This document shows, one piece after another, positions 17,533 through 26,356 of a stretch of 64,000 nt of DNA (position 1 is its first letter; each line of letters begins with the position of its first letter). The notes beneath the pieces were generated by a model. The model saw nothing but the letters and a program-made list of their open reading frames with translations. It ran no database searches and had not been told where the DNA came from. The position numbers and the translations under genes are program-made. The stretch comes from Clostridia bacterium (GTDB lineage Bacteria; Bacillota; Clostridia; Acetivibrionales; DSM-2933), in the NCBI GenBank assembly GCA_026416815.1, contig JAOAEJ010000052.1, positions 1 through 64,000 of the forward strand, in the 5' to 3' direction.

Positions 17533-19983
17533 ATGGCAAATATAGCTTCAGTTGTTATTAGCAATGCAACGAGAGAATTTGATAAGGAGTATCACTATCT
17601 GATTCCGCATAGCCTGCAAGATAAAGTGTTTGCAGGTATTAGGGTTATTGTGCCTTTCGGTAGGTCGAATAAATCAATTGAGGCCTATGTAGTTAAAGTT
17701 ATCCGTAATGCCGAAGTAAGTACTCTGAAAGAAATTAAGGATATACTTGATGAAAGGCCGGTTTTGAGTGAAAACATGCTGTCACTGGCTTTCTGGATGA
17801 AAGAAAAATATATATGTACTTCTTCCGATGCTATTAAATGTATGCTTCCACCGGGGATTGGCATTAAGAGCCTAAGGATTGTCAAACTTATAAAGGATGG
17901 CGAGAAGCTCACTGTAAATGGTGCTAAGGTTATAGAGACTCTGGGAGAGCTTGGAAGCGAGTGTGAGTATGAAGAATTAAAAAGCCGCACAGATATAAAG
18001 GGCTTTGCAAAGACAATAAAAAGTCTTGAAGAAGCTGGGGTTATAGGTATATATGAAGAATATACATCAAGGATAAAGGCGAAAACAGTACGTGTAGCTT
18101 TTATTGCCAGACCAAGAGAAGAGATAATAGATGAAATTGAGAATAATACCATAAAGAAGATACATCATATCAGGATACTGGAAATGCTTCTTGACAATGA
18201 ATATATCTCGGTTGCCGACATTGTGAGGTTTTCCTCAGTCTCTCCCAGTGTGTTGGATACACTAAAAAAGTATGGTTATATAGATTTCAAAGAGATAGAG
18301 ATAAAAAGAGATCCATTGAAGAATAGGGTTATACCAAGAACAGAGCCACTGCAGCCTACTCCACAGCAGGCTGCTGCACTGGATAAAATAAAAGCAGACT
18401 TGGAAATTGAAAGCTTTAGGGAAATCCTTTTGCATGGTATAACGGGGAGCGGTAAAACCGAGGTTTATTTGCAGTTGATACAGCACTGCTTTGATAAAGG
18501 AAAGCAGGCTATTGTATTGGTCCCAGAGATTTCGCTTACTCCCCAGATGACCGATAGATTCAAGGCGAGGTTTTGGGATGAGGTGGCTGTGCTTCACAGC
18601 AGGCTGTCCCTTGGGGAGCGGTATGACCAATGGAGATTGATTAACGAGGGGAAAATAAAAGTGGTAGTGGGTGCAAGATCGGCAGTTTTTGCGCCTTTTA
18701 AAAATATCGGATTGATAATTATCGATGAGGAGCACGAAAACACCTATAAGTCCGAAACGACACCCAAATATCATGCAAGGGATGTTGCCAGAGAGCGCTG
18801 TATCCACGAAAATGCAATACTGCTGTACGGCTCAGCTACACCATCGGTAGAAACTTACTATAGGGCATGTTCCGGTGAAATAGGGTTTATCGAAATGACC
18901 GAGCGCGCCAACAATATGCTTCTGCCAAGGGTTGATGCCGTTGATATGAGGAAGGAACTGGAGGAGGGTAATAGATCGGTATTCAGCGGAAGGCTGGCGG
19001 AGGAAATGGTAAAAAACCTGAAGGCAGGGCAGCAAACCATATTGTTCCTCAATAGAAGGGGGCATTCATCCTTCGTGCTGTGCCGGAGCTGTGGTTATAC
19101 CGTCAAATGTCTGAATTGTAATATCTCTCTTACCTACCACGCTCATGATGAACGCCTGATATGCCATTATTGCGGGTACACCATAAAGAGCCCCGAAACG
19201 TGTCCTAAGTGTAAAAGTGGTTATATACGGCATTTCGGTACAGGGACTCAAAGGGTGGAGGAAGATGTTAAGAAACAATTTGATGGGTGCTCTGTGGTGA
19301 GAATGGATATGGACACTACTACTTATAAGAACTCCCATGAAGAAATACTCAGAACTTTTAGGGAAAAAAATATTAATATTATGGTAGGGACGCAAATGAT
19401 TGCGAAGGGGCATGACTTCCCCAATGTCACACTTGTGGGTGTCCTCGCTGCGGACAGCCTGCTAAATACCGGGGACTACAGGGCCTCAGAGAGGACATTT
19501 CAGCTTATCACCCAGGTTGCCGGTAGAGCAGGAAGAGGGGAGCTGGAGGGCAGGGTAGTCATTCAGACATACAATATCGATGATTTCAGTATTTTGGCAG
19601 CGTGCAACCATGACTATATTTCATTCTACACGCAGGAGATAAAAATCAGGAAGAAGCTTGATTATCCTCCCTTTACCAATATAGCTATAATTATTTTAAG
19701 CAGTACCGACGACCGCTTTGTTTTTCATAAAGCAAAGGAGGTTAAAGCTGCCATTGCGGGGCGTTTTTCGGCCTATGAAGGGCTTGAGGTGGATGTATTA
19801 GGCCCCGCTAGAGCTCCACTGTCTAAAATCAAAAACAAATACAGATGGAGAATTGTAATAAAGTGTAAGCAGTTGGATAAACTTATAAGTGTATTGGGTG
19901 AGATTTCGGATGAATATCGAAGGAAGAAAGAAAAGGTTACTGTGGATATTAGTGTAGATATTAATCCTGTTAATATGTTATAA
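17533..19983 (+). CDS. priA: Primosomal protein N' (replication restart helicase PriA)
   Basis: This 816-residue protein has an N-terminal DNA-binding domain (ANIASVVISNATREFDKEYHYLIP). The superfamily II helicase core follows, with Walker A HGITGSGKTEVYLQ, the DEEH box (IIDEEHENTYK) and GSATPSVE. A zinc-binding insertion contains Cys pairs (CRSCGYTVKCLNCN, CHYCGYTIKSPETCPKC), and then the motif TQMIAKGHDFPNV, with VAGRAGRG. It reloads the replisome at collapsed forks by remodelling forked DNA. The start at 17533 is chosen for the AGAAGGGA ribosome binding site and the family's usual N-terminus. It is the first gene of the long housekeeping cluster. Confidence 0.96.
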   Translation: MANIASVVISNATREFDKEYHYLIPHSLQDKVFAGIRVIVPFGRSNKSIEAYVVKVIRNAEVSTLKEIKDILDERPVLSENMLSLAFWMKEKYICTSSDAIKCMLPPGIGIKSLRIVKLIKDGEKLTVNGAKVIETLGELGSECEYEELKSRTDIKGFAKTIKSLEEAGVIGIYEEYTSRIKAKTVRVAFIARPREEIIDEIENNTIKKIHHIRILEMLLDNEYISVADIVRFSSVSPSVLDTLKKYGYIDFKEIEIKRDPLKNRVIPRTEPLQPTPQQAAALDKIKADLEIESFREILLHGITGSGKTEVYLQLIQHCFDKGKQAIVLVPEISLTPQMTDRFKARFWDEVAVLHSRLSLGERYDQWRLINEGKIKVVVGARSAVFAPFKNIGLIIIDEEHENTYKSETTPKYHARDVARERCIHENAILLYGSATPSVETYYRACSGEIGFIEMTERANNMLLPRVDAVDMRKELEEGNRSVFSGRLAEEMVKNLKAGQQTILFLNRRGHSSFVLCRSCGYTVKCLNCNISLTYHAHDERLICHYCGYTIKSPETCPKCKSGYIRHFGTGTQRVEEDVKKQFDGCSVVRMDMDTTTYKNSHEEILRTFREKNINIMVGTQMIAKGHDFPNVTLVGVLAADSLLNTGDYRASERTFQLITQVAGRAGRGELEGRVVIQTYNIDDFSILAACNHDYISFYTQEIKIRKKLDYPPFTNIAIIILSSTDDRFVFHKAKEVKAAIAGRFSAYEGLEVDVLGPARAPLSKIKNKYRWRIVIKCKQLDKLISVLGEISDEYRRKKEKVTVDISVDINPVNML

Positions 19984-20183
19984 TATCTTGAAATTGTGTA
20001 CACCCAAGACAATGTAAAATGCAAATCATATTGATATTATAAAAATTTTCTGGGGTAAATATAATTAATTAAGAAAACTATATAAAAGGTGATAAAGATT
20101 ATAAATAGAGAAAGCAAGTACTCTACTCAAGAATATTTTATTTTTATCCTGTATATATAGACCTTGTGGAGGTAGGAATTAAT

Positions 20184-20663
20184 ATGGCAATAAGAAATAT
20201 CAGAACAGATGATGATGAGGTATTACGCAAGAAATCAAAAGAGGTAGATGTAATAAATGATAAAATCATAACCCTCCTTGAGGATATGGCTGATACCATG
20301 TATGAAGCCGACGGAGTAGGATTGGCTGCTCCCCAGATAGGTATACTCAAAAGGTTGGTGGTAATTGACGTTGGTGACGGATTATTGGAACTTATAAACC
20401 CCAAAATTGTTGAGCAATCGGGAGAGCAGATTGAGCTCGAAGGATGTCTGAGCTTGCCAACTATTTATGGTGATGTAAAGAGACCTGCCTATGTGGTTGT
20501 TGAAGCATTGAATGCTAAAGGTGAAAAAATAGTCGTAGAAGGTGAAGACTTGCTCGCAAGGGCATTGTGCCATGAGATAGATCACCTTGACGGTATTTTG
20601 TTTAAAGATAGAGCTATAAAGCTTATTGATAAAGATGAGCTGGAGAAGAAAAGGAAACGCTAA
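20184..20663 (+). CDS. def: Peptide deformylase
   Basis: This 159-residue protein has all three deformylase motifs: [10 protein letters not shown] (motif I), EGCLSLP (motif II, metal-binding Cys) and HEIDHLDG (motif III, HEXXH). It removes the N-formyl group from nascent peptides at the ribosome. Its metal is Fe2+ or Zn2+ in this family. The ATG at 20184 follows GGAGGT by 10 bases; the in-frame GTG at 20166 overlaps that ribosome binding site and is rejected. The next gene, fmt, encodes the formylating enzyme, the usual arrangement. Confidence 0.96.
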   Translation: MAIRNIRTDDDEVLRKKSKEVDVINDKIITLLEDMADTMYEADGVGLAAPQIGILKRLVVIDVGDGLLELINPKIVEQSGEQIELEGCLSLPTIYGDVKRPAYVVVEALNAKGEKIVVEGEDLLARALCHEIDHLDGILFKDRAIKLIDKDELEKKRKR

Positions 20664-20683
20664 GTAAATTAAGGAGTGAAACA

Positions 20684-21622
20684 ATGAGAATTGTATTTAT
20701 GGGGACTCCCGAATTTGCTGTTCCCAGTCTTGATATACTTGTAAAAGAAGGGTATGAAATAGCGGCTGTTATTACGCAGCCAGATAAACCCAAGGGTAGA
20801 GGCAACAAGCTTGCTGCCCCTCCAGTGAAGGAGTATGCTTTAGCCAATGGCATAAAGGTGCTTCAGCCTGCTAAAGTAAAAACTCAGGAGTTTGTAGAGG
20901 AATTAAAACAAATTAAGCCCGACTTGCTGGTGACTGCTGCATATGGAAAGATACTCCCAAAGGATGTACTTGATATACCGCCCTTCGGGTGTATAAATGT
21001 TCATGGTTCGCTTTTGCCGAAGTACAGAGGCGCAGCGCCTATTCACTGGGCTATAATAAACGGTGAGAAGGTCACAGGCATTACTACCATGTACACCGAT
21101 ATAGGCATGGATACAGGTGATATGCTGCTAAAGGCTGAGATCGCCATAACCCTGGATATGACTGTAGGAGAACTGCATGATAAAATGGCTCTGCTTGGAG
21201 CGGAGGTATTAAGGGATACCATCAGAAGACTTAAAGAAGGTACTCTTGAACGCACCCCGCAGGATAATGACGAAGCTACTTATGCTCCAATAATTCAGAA
21301 GGACCTTGGGTTGATTGACTGGAGCAAAACCTCTCTAGAGGTACATAACTTGGTCAGAGGAACAAATCCATGGCCTGGAGCGTACACGTTTTATAAATCC
21401 GAGAGGATGAGGATATGGAAGACCGAGGTTGCAGTTGGATCCGGGTCTTGTAAAAATTATAAGCCGGGCACAATTTGCAGGGTTGGAAAAGATGGAATGC
21501 TTGTAGCAACCGGGGATGGTTTTGTGAATGTTTTAGAGATACAAATGGATTCGTCCAAGCGTATGCAAATAGGCCAATATATTGTGGGTCATAAGATAGA
21601 TGAGGGTGAAATACTTGGATAA
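20684..21622 (+). CDS. fmt: Methionyl-tRNA formyltransferase
   Basis: This 312-residue protein has an N-terminal formyltransferase Rossmann domain starting MRIVFMGTPEFAVPSLDIL. The folate-binding and catalytic segment is VHGSLLPKYRGAAPIHWAIINGE, with the Asn-His-Asp site region before TDIGMDTGDML. An OB-like C-terminal domain binds the tRNA. It formylates initiator Met-tRNA using 10-formyltetrahydrofolate. It lies 20 bases after def with a ribosome binding site (AAGGAGTG), so the two are co-transcribed. The length is normal for the family. Confidence 0.96.
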   Translation: MRIVFMGTPEFAVPSLDILVKEGYEIAAVITQPDKPKGRGNKLAAPPVKEYALANGIKVLQPAKVKTQEFVEELKQIKPDLLVTAAYGKILPKDVLDIPPFGCINVHGSLLPKYRGAAPIHWAIINGEKVTGITTMYTDIGMDTGDMLLKAEIAITLDMTVGELHDKMALLGAEVLRDTIRRLKEGTLERTPQDNDEATYAPIIQKDLGLIDWSKTSLEVHNLVRGTNPWPGAYTFYKSERMRIWKTEVAVGSGSCKNYKPGTICRVGKDGMLVATGDGFVNVLEIQMDSSKRMQIGQYIVGHKIDEGEILG

Positions 21623-22364
21623 AAGTGTGAGGAAATTTGTAGCTTTAACATCAGTATTGGTATTATTTTCAATATTGATGTTAGGGCTTTTTGGCTATAT
21701 TTATCGCTATTCTACAATAAATACATATAACTTTATATTATTAATTGTTATTGTATTGACAATAATAATAACGCTATTGTTTATTTTATCTGCAATAGCT
21801 GTTTTTTATACTTATAGGGTACGGAGCGTCAATAGATTCCTTTTAAAGCCTGTCAAGCTGGCGTTAAAGCTGTTACTTCCCGTTGTGACTGTTATGTCGG
21901 GTATTTTTAAAGGAAGCAAGGACGCTGTAAGAAATTTTTATATCGATATAAATAATATTTTGGTAGACTCAAATAGAAGGAAATATAGCCCGGGTGAGAT
22001 TCTTATATTGTTGCCCCACTGCCTCCAGCACTCTTCATGCTCATTTAAGATAACAAATGACATAGGAAACTGCAAAAAGTGCGGCAAATGCTGTATAGGC
22101 GATATTGCGGAAATAGGAGAGCAAACCGGCGTAAAGGTATTGGTAGCTACCGGTGGGACTGCTGCAAGGAATTCTATAGCAAGGCTTAAGCCGAAGCTAA
22201 TACTTTCGGTTGCTTGTGAAAGGGATTTGGCAAGCGGAATAGCAGATGTAAGCCGCATTCCGGTAATAGGTGTCGTCAACGACAGACCTAATGGACCATG
22301 CTACAACACTGTGGTGGATGTAAATAAATTGAGAGAAAAATTGAATACAATTCTAAAGAAATAG
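21600..22364 (+). CDS. DUF116 membrane protein
   Basis: This protein of about 250 residues has two N-terminal transmembrane helices. A cytosolic DUF116 domain follows with LLPHCLQHSSCSFK, a CKKCGKCC cysteine cluster, an AARNSIARLKPKLILSVACERDL segment and VVNDRPNGPCYNTVVDV. The conserved Cys suggest metal or Fe-S binding. No biochemical function is established, but the gene sits between fmt and rsmB in many Clostridia. It overlaps fmt by 23 bases. An ATG at 21600 lacks a ribosome binding site, and a TTG at 21615 preceded by GAGGGTG is an equally likely start. Confidence 0.85.
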   Translation: MRVKYLDKSVRKFVALTSVLVLFSILMLGLFGYIYRYSTINTYNFILLIVIVLTIIITLLFILSAIAVFYTYRVRSVNRFLLKPVKLALKLLLPVVTVMSGIFKGSKDAVRNFYIDINNILVDSNRRKYSPGEILILLPHCLQHSSCSFKITNDIGNCKKCGKCCIGDIAEIGEQTGVKVLVATGGTAARNSIARLKPKLILSVACERDLASGIADVSRIPVIGVVNDRPNGPCYNTVVDVNKLREKLNTILKK

Positions 22365-22464
22365 GTAGGACGGGAGATACAGCCTTCGACTCTTACATAT
22401 TGCCATATAAATATGGTCAAAGTCAGGCGGGGGGCTTGTGTTTTTGGTCTAAGGAGGTATATGT

Positions 22465-23166
22465 ATGGGATATGGATTTTTTGGAATTGATATTTACTAC
22501 ATTATACTTGTTTTACCGGCATTCTTATTTGCACTATACGCACAGTTTAAGGTGAAAAGCACTTTTAACAAATACAGAAAAGTTATTAATATGAGGGGAT
22601 TGACAGGAGCCGATATTGCAAGGCTTATTCTTGACAGGAACGGTCTTCATAATGTTGCTGTACAACAAACTCCCGGTGAGCTAACCGATCATTATGACCC
22701 AAGGACAAGGGTTGTAAGGTTATCCGATGCAGTTTACGGCAGTACATCGGTTGCAGCTCTGGGAGTCGCGGCTCATGAGACCGGACATGCAATACAACAT
22801 AAAGTCGAGTATGCGCCACTTGCGTTCAGAAGTACATTGGTGCCTGTAGCAGGCATCGGTTCGTCCATAGGGCCGTACATGGCGATATTTGGTATTATGT
22901 TTGGATGGGAACCGCTGACCAATATCGGTATACTACTTTTTACGTTAGCGGTAGCATTTTATCTGGTAACACTGCCTGTAGAATTTAATGCAAGCAGCAG
23001 GGCTGTACAGGTCCTTGAAACTACAGGTGTATTGACTCATGAAGAAATTTCACCGGTACGAAAGGTCTTAGGCGCAGCGGCTATGACCTATGTAGCATCG
23101 GCAGCAGTAGCAATGGCAAGCTTACTGAGACTTATATTGCTTGCAAGCGGTAGGAGAGATGATTAA
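22465..23166 (+). CDS. Neutral zinc metallopeptidase (YugP family)
   Basis: This 233-residue membrane protein has the zinc-protease motif HETGHAIQH (HEXXH, about residues 110-114), preceded by DHYDPRTRVVRLSDAVYGS. Transmembrane helices lie at the N-terminus (about 5-25) and on either side of residue 150. The later EFNASSRAVQVLE segment contains the family's third-ligand region. Substrates of this YugP/Zn_peptidase_2 family are unknown; it may act in membrane protein quality control. A very good ribosome binding site (AAGGAGG) precedes the ATG, and rsmB starts 5 bases after its stop. Confidence 0.88.
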   Translation: MGYGFFGIDIYYIILVLPAFLFALYAQFKVKSTFNKYRKVINMRGLTGADIARLILDRNGLHNVAVQQTPGELTDHYDPRTRVVRLSDAVYGSTSVAALGVAAHETGHAIQHKVEYAPLAFRSTLVPVAGIGSSIGPYMAIFGIMFGWEPLTNIGILLFTLAVAFYLVTLPVEFNASSRAVQVLETTGVLTHEEISPVRKVLGAAAMTYVASAAVAMASLLRLILLASGRRDD

Positions 23167-23171
23167 AGATT

Positions 23172-24524
23172 ATGGCAATTGATTCAACAAGAGAGATAGC
23201 GCTGAAAATTTTATATGACATAAACGAAAAAGGTGCGTATTCCAATATTTCAATTAATAAATATCTGGAGGGGCATGAGCTTAAGAGTATTGATAGGGCT
23301 TTTATCACAGATATGGTCTATGGTGCCGTCAAATGGCGGCTCACCATAGACTGGATTATTGAACAGTTTTCCAGTGTAAAGATTAAAAAAATTTCACCAT
23401 GGATACTTAATATTCTGAGACTGGGTGTCTATCAGCTTATTTATACCGATAAAGTACCCGAGTCTGCTGCCTGCAATGAAAGCGTAAACCTGGCGAAAAG
23501 ATACGGTCACCAGGCTTCCAGCAGGTATGTGAACGGTGTTTTAAGGGGTATTGCAAGAAATAAAGATGGCATAAAGTATCCCGATAAGAAAAAGAACTTT
23601 AACCAATTCCTGTCGGTAAAATATTCTCATCCCCAGTGGCTGGTGGATCAGTGGATAGAACGCTTTGGCAGGGATTTTACCGAAAGCCTTCTTAGCAGTA
23701 ACAATGAGATACCGGACTTTACGGTAAGGGTTAATACGCTTAAAGCCTCTAAAGAGCAATTGATTGAGTCCTTAAAGGAAAGCGGAATAGATGTTGAAAA
23801 CGGTAAACACCTCGATGAGGCTGTAGTCATTAAAAATCCTTCTTCTATTACCAAGCTTGAAGCCTTTAAAAAGGGATATTTCCAGGTGCAGGACGAAAGC
23901 TCTATGCTTGTAGCAAAGGTATTGGATCCAAAACCCGGCGAATTTGTCATGGATGTATGCAGTGCTCCAGGAGGCAAGTCAACTCACATTGCCCAGATAA
24001 TGAACAACGAGGGAACAGTCATATCTAGAGATGTTCATGAGCATAAAATAAAGATAATAGAAGAAGCTGTAAACAGGCTAGGTATTAGAATTGTAAAAAC
24101 AGAGCTGTTTAATGCTGTAGAGCTGGACGAGAGGCATATTGAAAAAGCTGACCGTGTACTTATAGATGCTCCATGTACCGGATTGGGCATAATAAGGAAG
24201 AAGCCTGATATCAAGTGGGCAAGGAACATTGAGGATAAAAAAGAGATAACTGCCCTTCAGAGAAGGATATTGGATACCTGTTCAAGGTATGTAAAACCAG
24301 GAGGTTTTTTGGTATATAGCACGTGTACCATTGAGCATGAGGAAAATGAGGATATAATAGAAGGATTTCTTAAAGAAAATAAAAGTTTTCAGCCGGTAGA
24401 CATAGCACCTTTGCTGCCTGAAGCTTTAAAAAAGCCCGGTACTGAGAAGGGGTATGTACAGCTATATCCGAATGTTGACAGGTTAGACGGATTCTTTATC
24501 GCGAAATTGCAAAAAAGGAGATAG
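23172..24524 (+). CDS. rsmB: 16S rRNA m5C967 methyltransferase
   Basis: This 450-residue protein has an N-terminal NusB-like RNA-binding domain (about 1-140). A SAM-dependent methyltransferase follows with MDVCSAPGGKSTHIAQIM (SAM loop), DAPCTGLGIIRKKPDIKW (motif IV, Cys) and LVYSTCTIEHEENE (motif VI catalytic Cys). Two cysteines in the PC and TC motifs are diagnostic for RNA m5C methyltransferases. It modifies C967 (E. coli numbering) of 16S rRNA. It is directly followed by rlmN, so two rRNA-modifying enzymes are made together. Confidence 0.95.
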   Translation: MAIDSTREIALKILYDINEKGAYSNISINKYLEGHELKSIDRAFITDMVYGAVKWRLTIDWIIEQFSSVKIKKISPWILNILRLGVYQLIYTDKVPESAACNESVNLAKRYGHQASSRYVNGVLRGIARNKDGIKYPDKKKNFNQFLSVKYSHPQWLVDQWIERFGRDFTESLLSSNNEIPDFTVRVNTLKASKEQLIESLKESGIDVENGKHLDEAVVIKNPSSITKLEAFKKGYFQVQDESSMLVAKVLDPKPGEFVMDVCSAPGGKSTHIAQIMNNEGTVISRDVHEHKIKIIEEAVNRLGIRIVKTELFNAVELDERHIEKADRVLIDAPCTGLGIIRKKPDIKWARNIEDKKEITALQRRILDTCSRYVKPGGFLVYSTCTIEHEENEDIIEGFLKENKSFQPVDIAPLLPEALKKPGTEKGYVQLYPNVDRLDGFFIAKLQKRR

Positions 24525-24528
24525 ATAA

Positions 24529-25569
24529 ATGGAAGGCAAAGTTAACCTTCTTGACTTAACAATAGAAGAAATGCAGAAGCTGTTAGCCGATATGGGACAG
24601 GAGAAGTTCAGGGCGAAGCAGATTTTTCAATGGATTCATAAGGGTATTAAAGATATTGATGAGATGACCAACCTTTCCAAGACATTGAGGCAGGAGTTAA
24701 AAAACAACACATATATCGGAAAACTTAAAGTACATGAAAAGTATGTTTCAAAGATAGACGGCACCACTAAGTATCTTTTTGAACTACCCGACGGGAATCT
24801 TATAGAGAGTGTCCTCATGGTATACAAGCATGGTTTGACAGTATGCATATCGTCTCAGATAGGCTGTAAGATGGGGTGTAAGTTTTGTGCATCTACGGGC
24901 ATTGGTTTTATGAGAAACCTATCGGCAGGGGAAATACTGGACCAAGTGCTATCCATAGAGACCGATGCAGGTAAAAGGGTAGGGCATGTTGTTATAATGG
25001 GGATAGGTGAACCTTTGGACAATTATGATAACGTTGTAAAGTTTTTAAGGCTGGTAAATCATCCTGAGGGGTTAAACATCGGCTATAGGAATATATCGGT
25101 TTCAACATGCGGCTTAGTGCCTGAAATGATGGATCTTTCAAAGGAAAGCATGCCTATAACTTTGTCAATTTCACTACATGCCCCAAATGATGAGATTAGA
25201 GAAAAAATTATGCCTATTAATAAAAGGTATTCTATTGACAAAATACTTGAAGCATGTAAGATATATACAGAGGTCACAAAAAGGAGAATAACGTTTGAAT
25301 ACGCTATGATTGCGGGCGTTAACGACTCAAGGGAAAATGCTCTGGAACTGGCTCATAAGATTAAAGGCATGCTATGTCATGTAAATCTCATACCTATGAA
25401 TCCCATTGAGGCTGCGGATTTAAAAAAGAGCAGCAGGGAATATATAGAGCAGTTTAAAAGCATTCTTGAGCGGTATGGTATAGACACCACAGTAAGACGT
25501 GAACTGGGCAGCGATATAAATGCGGCATGCGGCCAGCTCAGAAGAAGCACGATGGAAAATCATTCTTAA
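24529..25569 (+). CDS. rlmN: Dual-specificity 23S rRNA A2503/tRNA A37 C2-methyltransferase
   Basis: This 346-residue radical-SAM enzyme has the CX3CX2C cluster motif in [11 protein letters not shown], the preceding [24 protein letters not shown] and the C-terminal [11 protein letters not shown], which holds the methyl-carrying Cys. It methylates C2 of A2503 in 23S rRNA and of A37 in some tRNAs. The length and both catalytic Cys fit RlmN and not Cfr. The ribosome binding site AAAGGAG precedes 24529, four bases after rsmB. Confidence 0.96.
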   Translation: MEGKVNLLDLTIEEMQKLLADMGQEKFRAKQIFQWIHKGIKDIDEMTNLSKTLRQELKNNTYIGKLKVHEKYVSKIDGTTKYLFELPDGNLIESVLMVYKHGLTVCISSQIGCKMGCKFCASTGIGFMRNLSAGEILDQVLSIETDAGKRVGHVVIMGIGEPLDNYDNVVKFLRLVNHPEGLNIGYRNISVSTCGLVPEMMDLSKESMPITLSISLHAPNDEIREKIMPINKRYSIDKILEACKIYTEVTKRRITFEYAMIAGVNDSRENALELAHKIKGMLCHVNLIPMNPIEAADLKKSSREYIEQFKSILERYGIDTTVRRELGSDINAACGQLRRSTMENHS

Positions 25570-25580
25570 GGAGTGATACG

Positions 25581-26318
25581 GTGAAGTTCGGGGTTAGAAG
25601 TGACAAAGGAATGGTAAGAGAAATTAATGAAGATTGTTGTGATGTGATTGCAGGTTATCCTGGGGTACCTGTTTCTTTTATTATTGCTGACGGAATGGGT
25701 GGACATAACTCAGGAGAGATAGCAAGCCGAATGGCTATAGAGATAGCAAGTAACCAATTACTTCAGCTGCCTGAACTTTTACGGGATAATGAGGATGTAT
25801 TTTCCGCTATATTGCAGATAATGCAGAAGGCCAACAGTGAAATCTACCGTAATTCGTTAGAGCATGAGGCCAATCACGGTATGGGAACGACTTTGATAAT
25901 TGCAGTGGTTTATAATAGAAGCCTTTATATAGGCCATATAGGCGACAGCAGAGTATATCGTCTACGAGACGGTACAATACAGAGGATAACCACTGATCAT
26001 TCTTTTATAGAGGAAATGGTGATGAACGGTTCGCTCACCAGAGAGGAAGCGGAAAATCATCCGAGGAAAAACTTGATAACCAGGGCACTTGGGTGCGCTG
26101 AAAATATACAGATTGATACATATTTATGTGATATAAGCGACAAAGATATTTTTATGTTATGTACGGACGGTTTAACCAACATGCTTAGTGATGACGAAAT
26201 AAATCAAATTATTGATAGAGCCGATGATCCGGAGTTTGCGTGCAATGAGCTGGTAAATAGGGCAAACGAAAAAGGCGGGGAGGACAATATAACTGTTATT
26301 TTATTTAAAAATACCTAA
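25581..26318 (+). CDS. PP2C-type Ser/Thr protein phosphatase (Stp/PrpC)
   Basis: This 245-residue protein carries the PP2C metal motifs: VREINEDCC (first Asp), IIADGMGGH, GTTLIIAVV, GHIGDSRVYRLRDG, TDHSF, FMLCTDGLTN and GGEDNITVILF. It dephosphorylates proteins modified by the PASTA kinase encoded 38 bases downstream. The pair regulates cell-wall synthesis and growth in Firmicutes. The GTG at 25581 is chosen because AAGGAGTG lies 6 bases upstream; longer in-frame extensions run into rlmN. Confidence 0.95.
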   Translation: MKFGVRSDKGMVREINEDCCDVIAGYPGVPVSFIIADGMGGHNSGEIASRMAIEIASNQLLQLPELLRDNEDVFSAILQIMQKANSEIYRNSLEHEANHGMGTTLIIAVVYNRSLYIGHIGDSRVYRLRDGTIQRITTDHSFIEEMVMNGSLTREEAENHPRKNLITRALGCAENIQIDTYLCDISDKDIFMLCTDGLTNMLSDDEINQIIDRADDPEFACNELVNRANEKGGEDNITVILFKNT

Positions 26319-26356
26319 TTGAAATTTGTGTTTACCCTGTACAAAGAGGTGCTGTT